From Subtercola endophyticus (GTDB lineage Bacteria; Actinomycetota; Actinomycetes; Actinomycetales; Microbacteriaceae), in assembly GCF_021044565.1 (NCBI RefSeq), contig NZ_CP087997.1, positions 124,001-188,000 of the forward strand: a stretch of DNA of 64,000 nt. Direction: 5' to 3'. The stretch's first letter is position 1, and the number at the start of each line of letters is the position of its first letter. The notes under the pieces are model-generated. The model did not search any database and had not been told where the DNA came from. It saw only the letters and a list, made by a program, of their open reading frames with translations. Of the stretch, positions 63,868-64,000 are shown piece by piece. Position numbers and translations under genes: made by a program.

Positions 63868-64000
63868 GTGAGCGCAGATACGCCCTTCTCTGCCGAGGGC
63901 CAGCCCGACGGCGCGGTGGATGCCCGGGGCGAACACCTCTCGTCCTATCGAAGCACTCGTGCCCGCCTCGTCACTCCCCAGGCCATCTACGGCACCCTTC
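63868..64000 (+). CDS. Unidentified gene, 5' part (partial)
   Basis: A GTG at 63868 with CGGAG 8 bp upstream opens a frame to the window edge: 44 residues, starting MSADTPFSAEGQPDGAVDAR, ending near TPQAIYGTL. The visible part is hydrophilic and not recognisable. In other actinobacteria a DUF6350 membrane protein and purN follow sucCD, which would fit but cannot be shown here. Confidence 0.45.
   Translation, partial: MSADTPFSAEGQPDGAVDARGEHLSSYRSTRARLVTPQAIYGTL

Noticed and set aside
61828..63936. Very long open frame on the minus strand opposite sucCD (also long antisense frames at 20365-22221, 43825-45720 and 59436-61490)
   Set aside because: These mirror genes with strong family matches on the other strand. 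High third-position GC opens antisense frames; they show no recognisable domains or ribosome binding sites.

Overview
The window is about 64 kb of high-GC DNA with GTG/TTG starts, strong GGAGG-type ribosome binding sites and actinobacterial gene order. The combination (infA-rpmJ-rpsM-rpsK-rpoA-rplQ without rpsD, lone groES, truA-rplM-rpsI-glmM, alr-tsaE-tsaB-rimI-tsaD) suggests a Micrococcales actinobacterium, most likely of the Microbacteriaceae. That placement is inferred from gene content only. It looks like ordinary chromosome, with one insertion sequence and no rRNA, tRNA, CRISPR or phage genes that I can see.

Layout. 1-3845: the 3' end of a mannitol-1-phosphate dehydrogenase gene, then the alpha-operon ribosomal block ending in a clear terminator. 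3875-13869: a methionine-salvage block. It holds a divergent mtnA and mtnK, canonical mtnC and mtnB, a second canonical mtnK downstream of a ribose-type ABC importer on the opposite strand, and mtnD. 13890-15811: a DszC/SfnB-like flavin monooxygenase divergent from an Lrp/AsnC regulator. 15883-19269: truA, rplM, rpsI, glmM. 19266-28225: coaA, glmS, acpS, two alanine racemases (the second fused to TsaE), tsaB, rimI, tsaD. 28283-30380: three DUF4190-type membrane proteins. 30430-33090: a THUMP-like methyltransferase, CIRCE-controlled groES, rarD. 33176-39009: a branched-chain amino-acid type ABC transporter whose LivH carries an extra extracytoplasmic domain. 39193-48691: guanine nucleotide genes (guaB, a guaB3-like gene, guaA), interrupted by an IS481-family element, a TMEM175-like channel, a KhtTU-like K+/H+ antiporter, SURF1 and a DUF3817 protein. 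48837-53700: an orphan ribbon-helix-helix protein and a TetR-regulated heterodimeric ABC exporter. 53920-61424: a Bax-inhibitor-1-like protein, a glycerophosphodiester phosphodiesterase, PcrA/UvrD helicase, an MpaB-type oxygenase, and a surface protein with a thioester-like domain and an LAETG sorting signal. 61639-63723: sucCD, followed by the start of another gene.

How it fits together. The housekeeping genes follow the order known from mycobacteria, but the roughly 12 kb methionine-salvage block sits between rplQ and truA, which are adjacent in Mycobacterium. The block encodes a kinase, isomerase, dehydratase, enolase-phosphatase and dioxygenase. Together these would turn 5-methylthioribose into the keto-acid precursor of methionine. 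The linked CUT2-type importer suggests that methylthioribose or a related 5-deoxypentose is also taken up from outside.

The most unexpected signal is not a gene. The hexamer GGACGC/GCGTCC is nearly absent (three sites found by eye in 64 kb), while its C-to-T relative GGATGC/GCATCC is heavily over-represented, especially as GGATGCCC. This could reflect an active or past DNA methyltransferase or a selected chromosomal motif.
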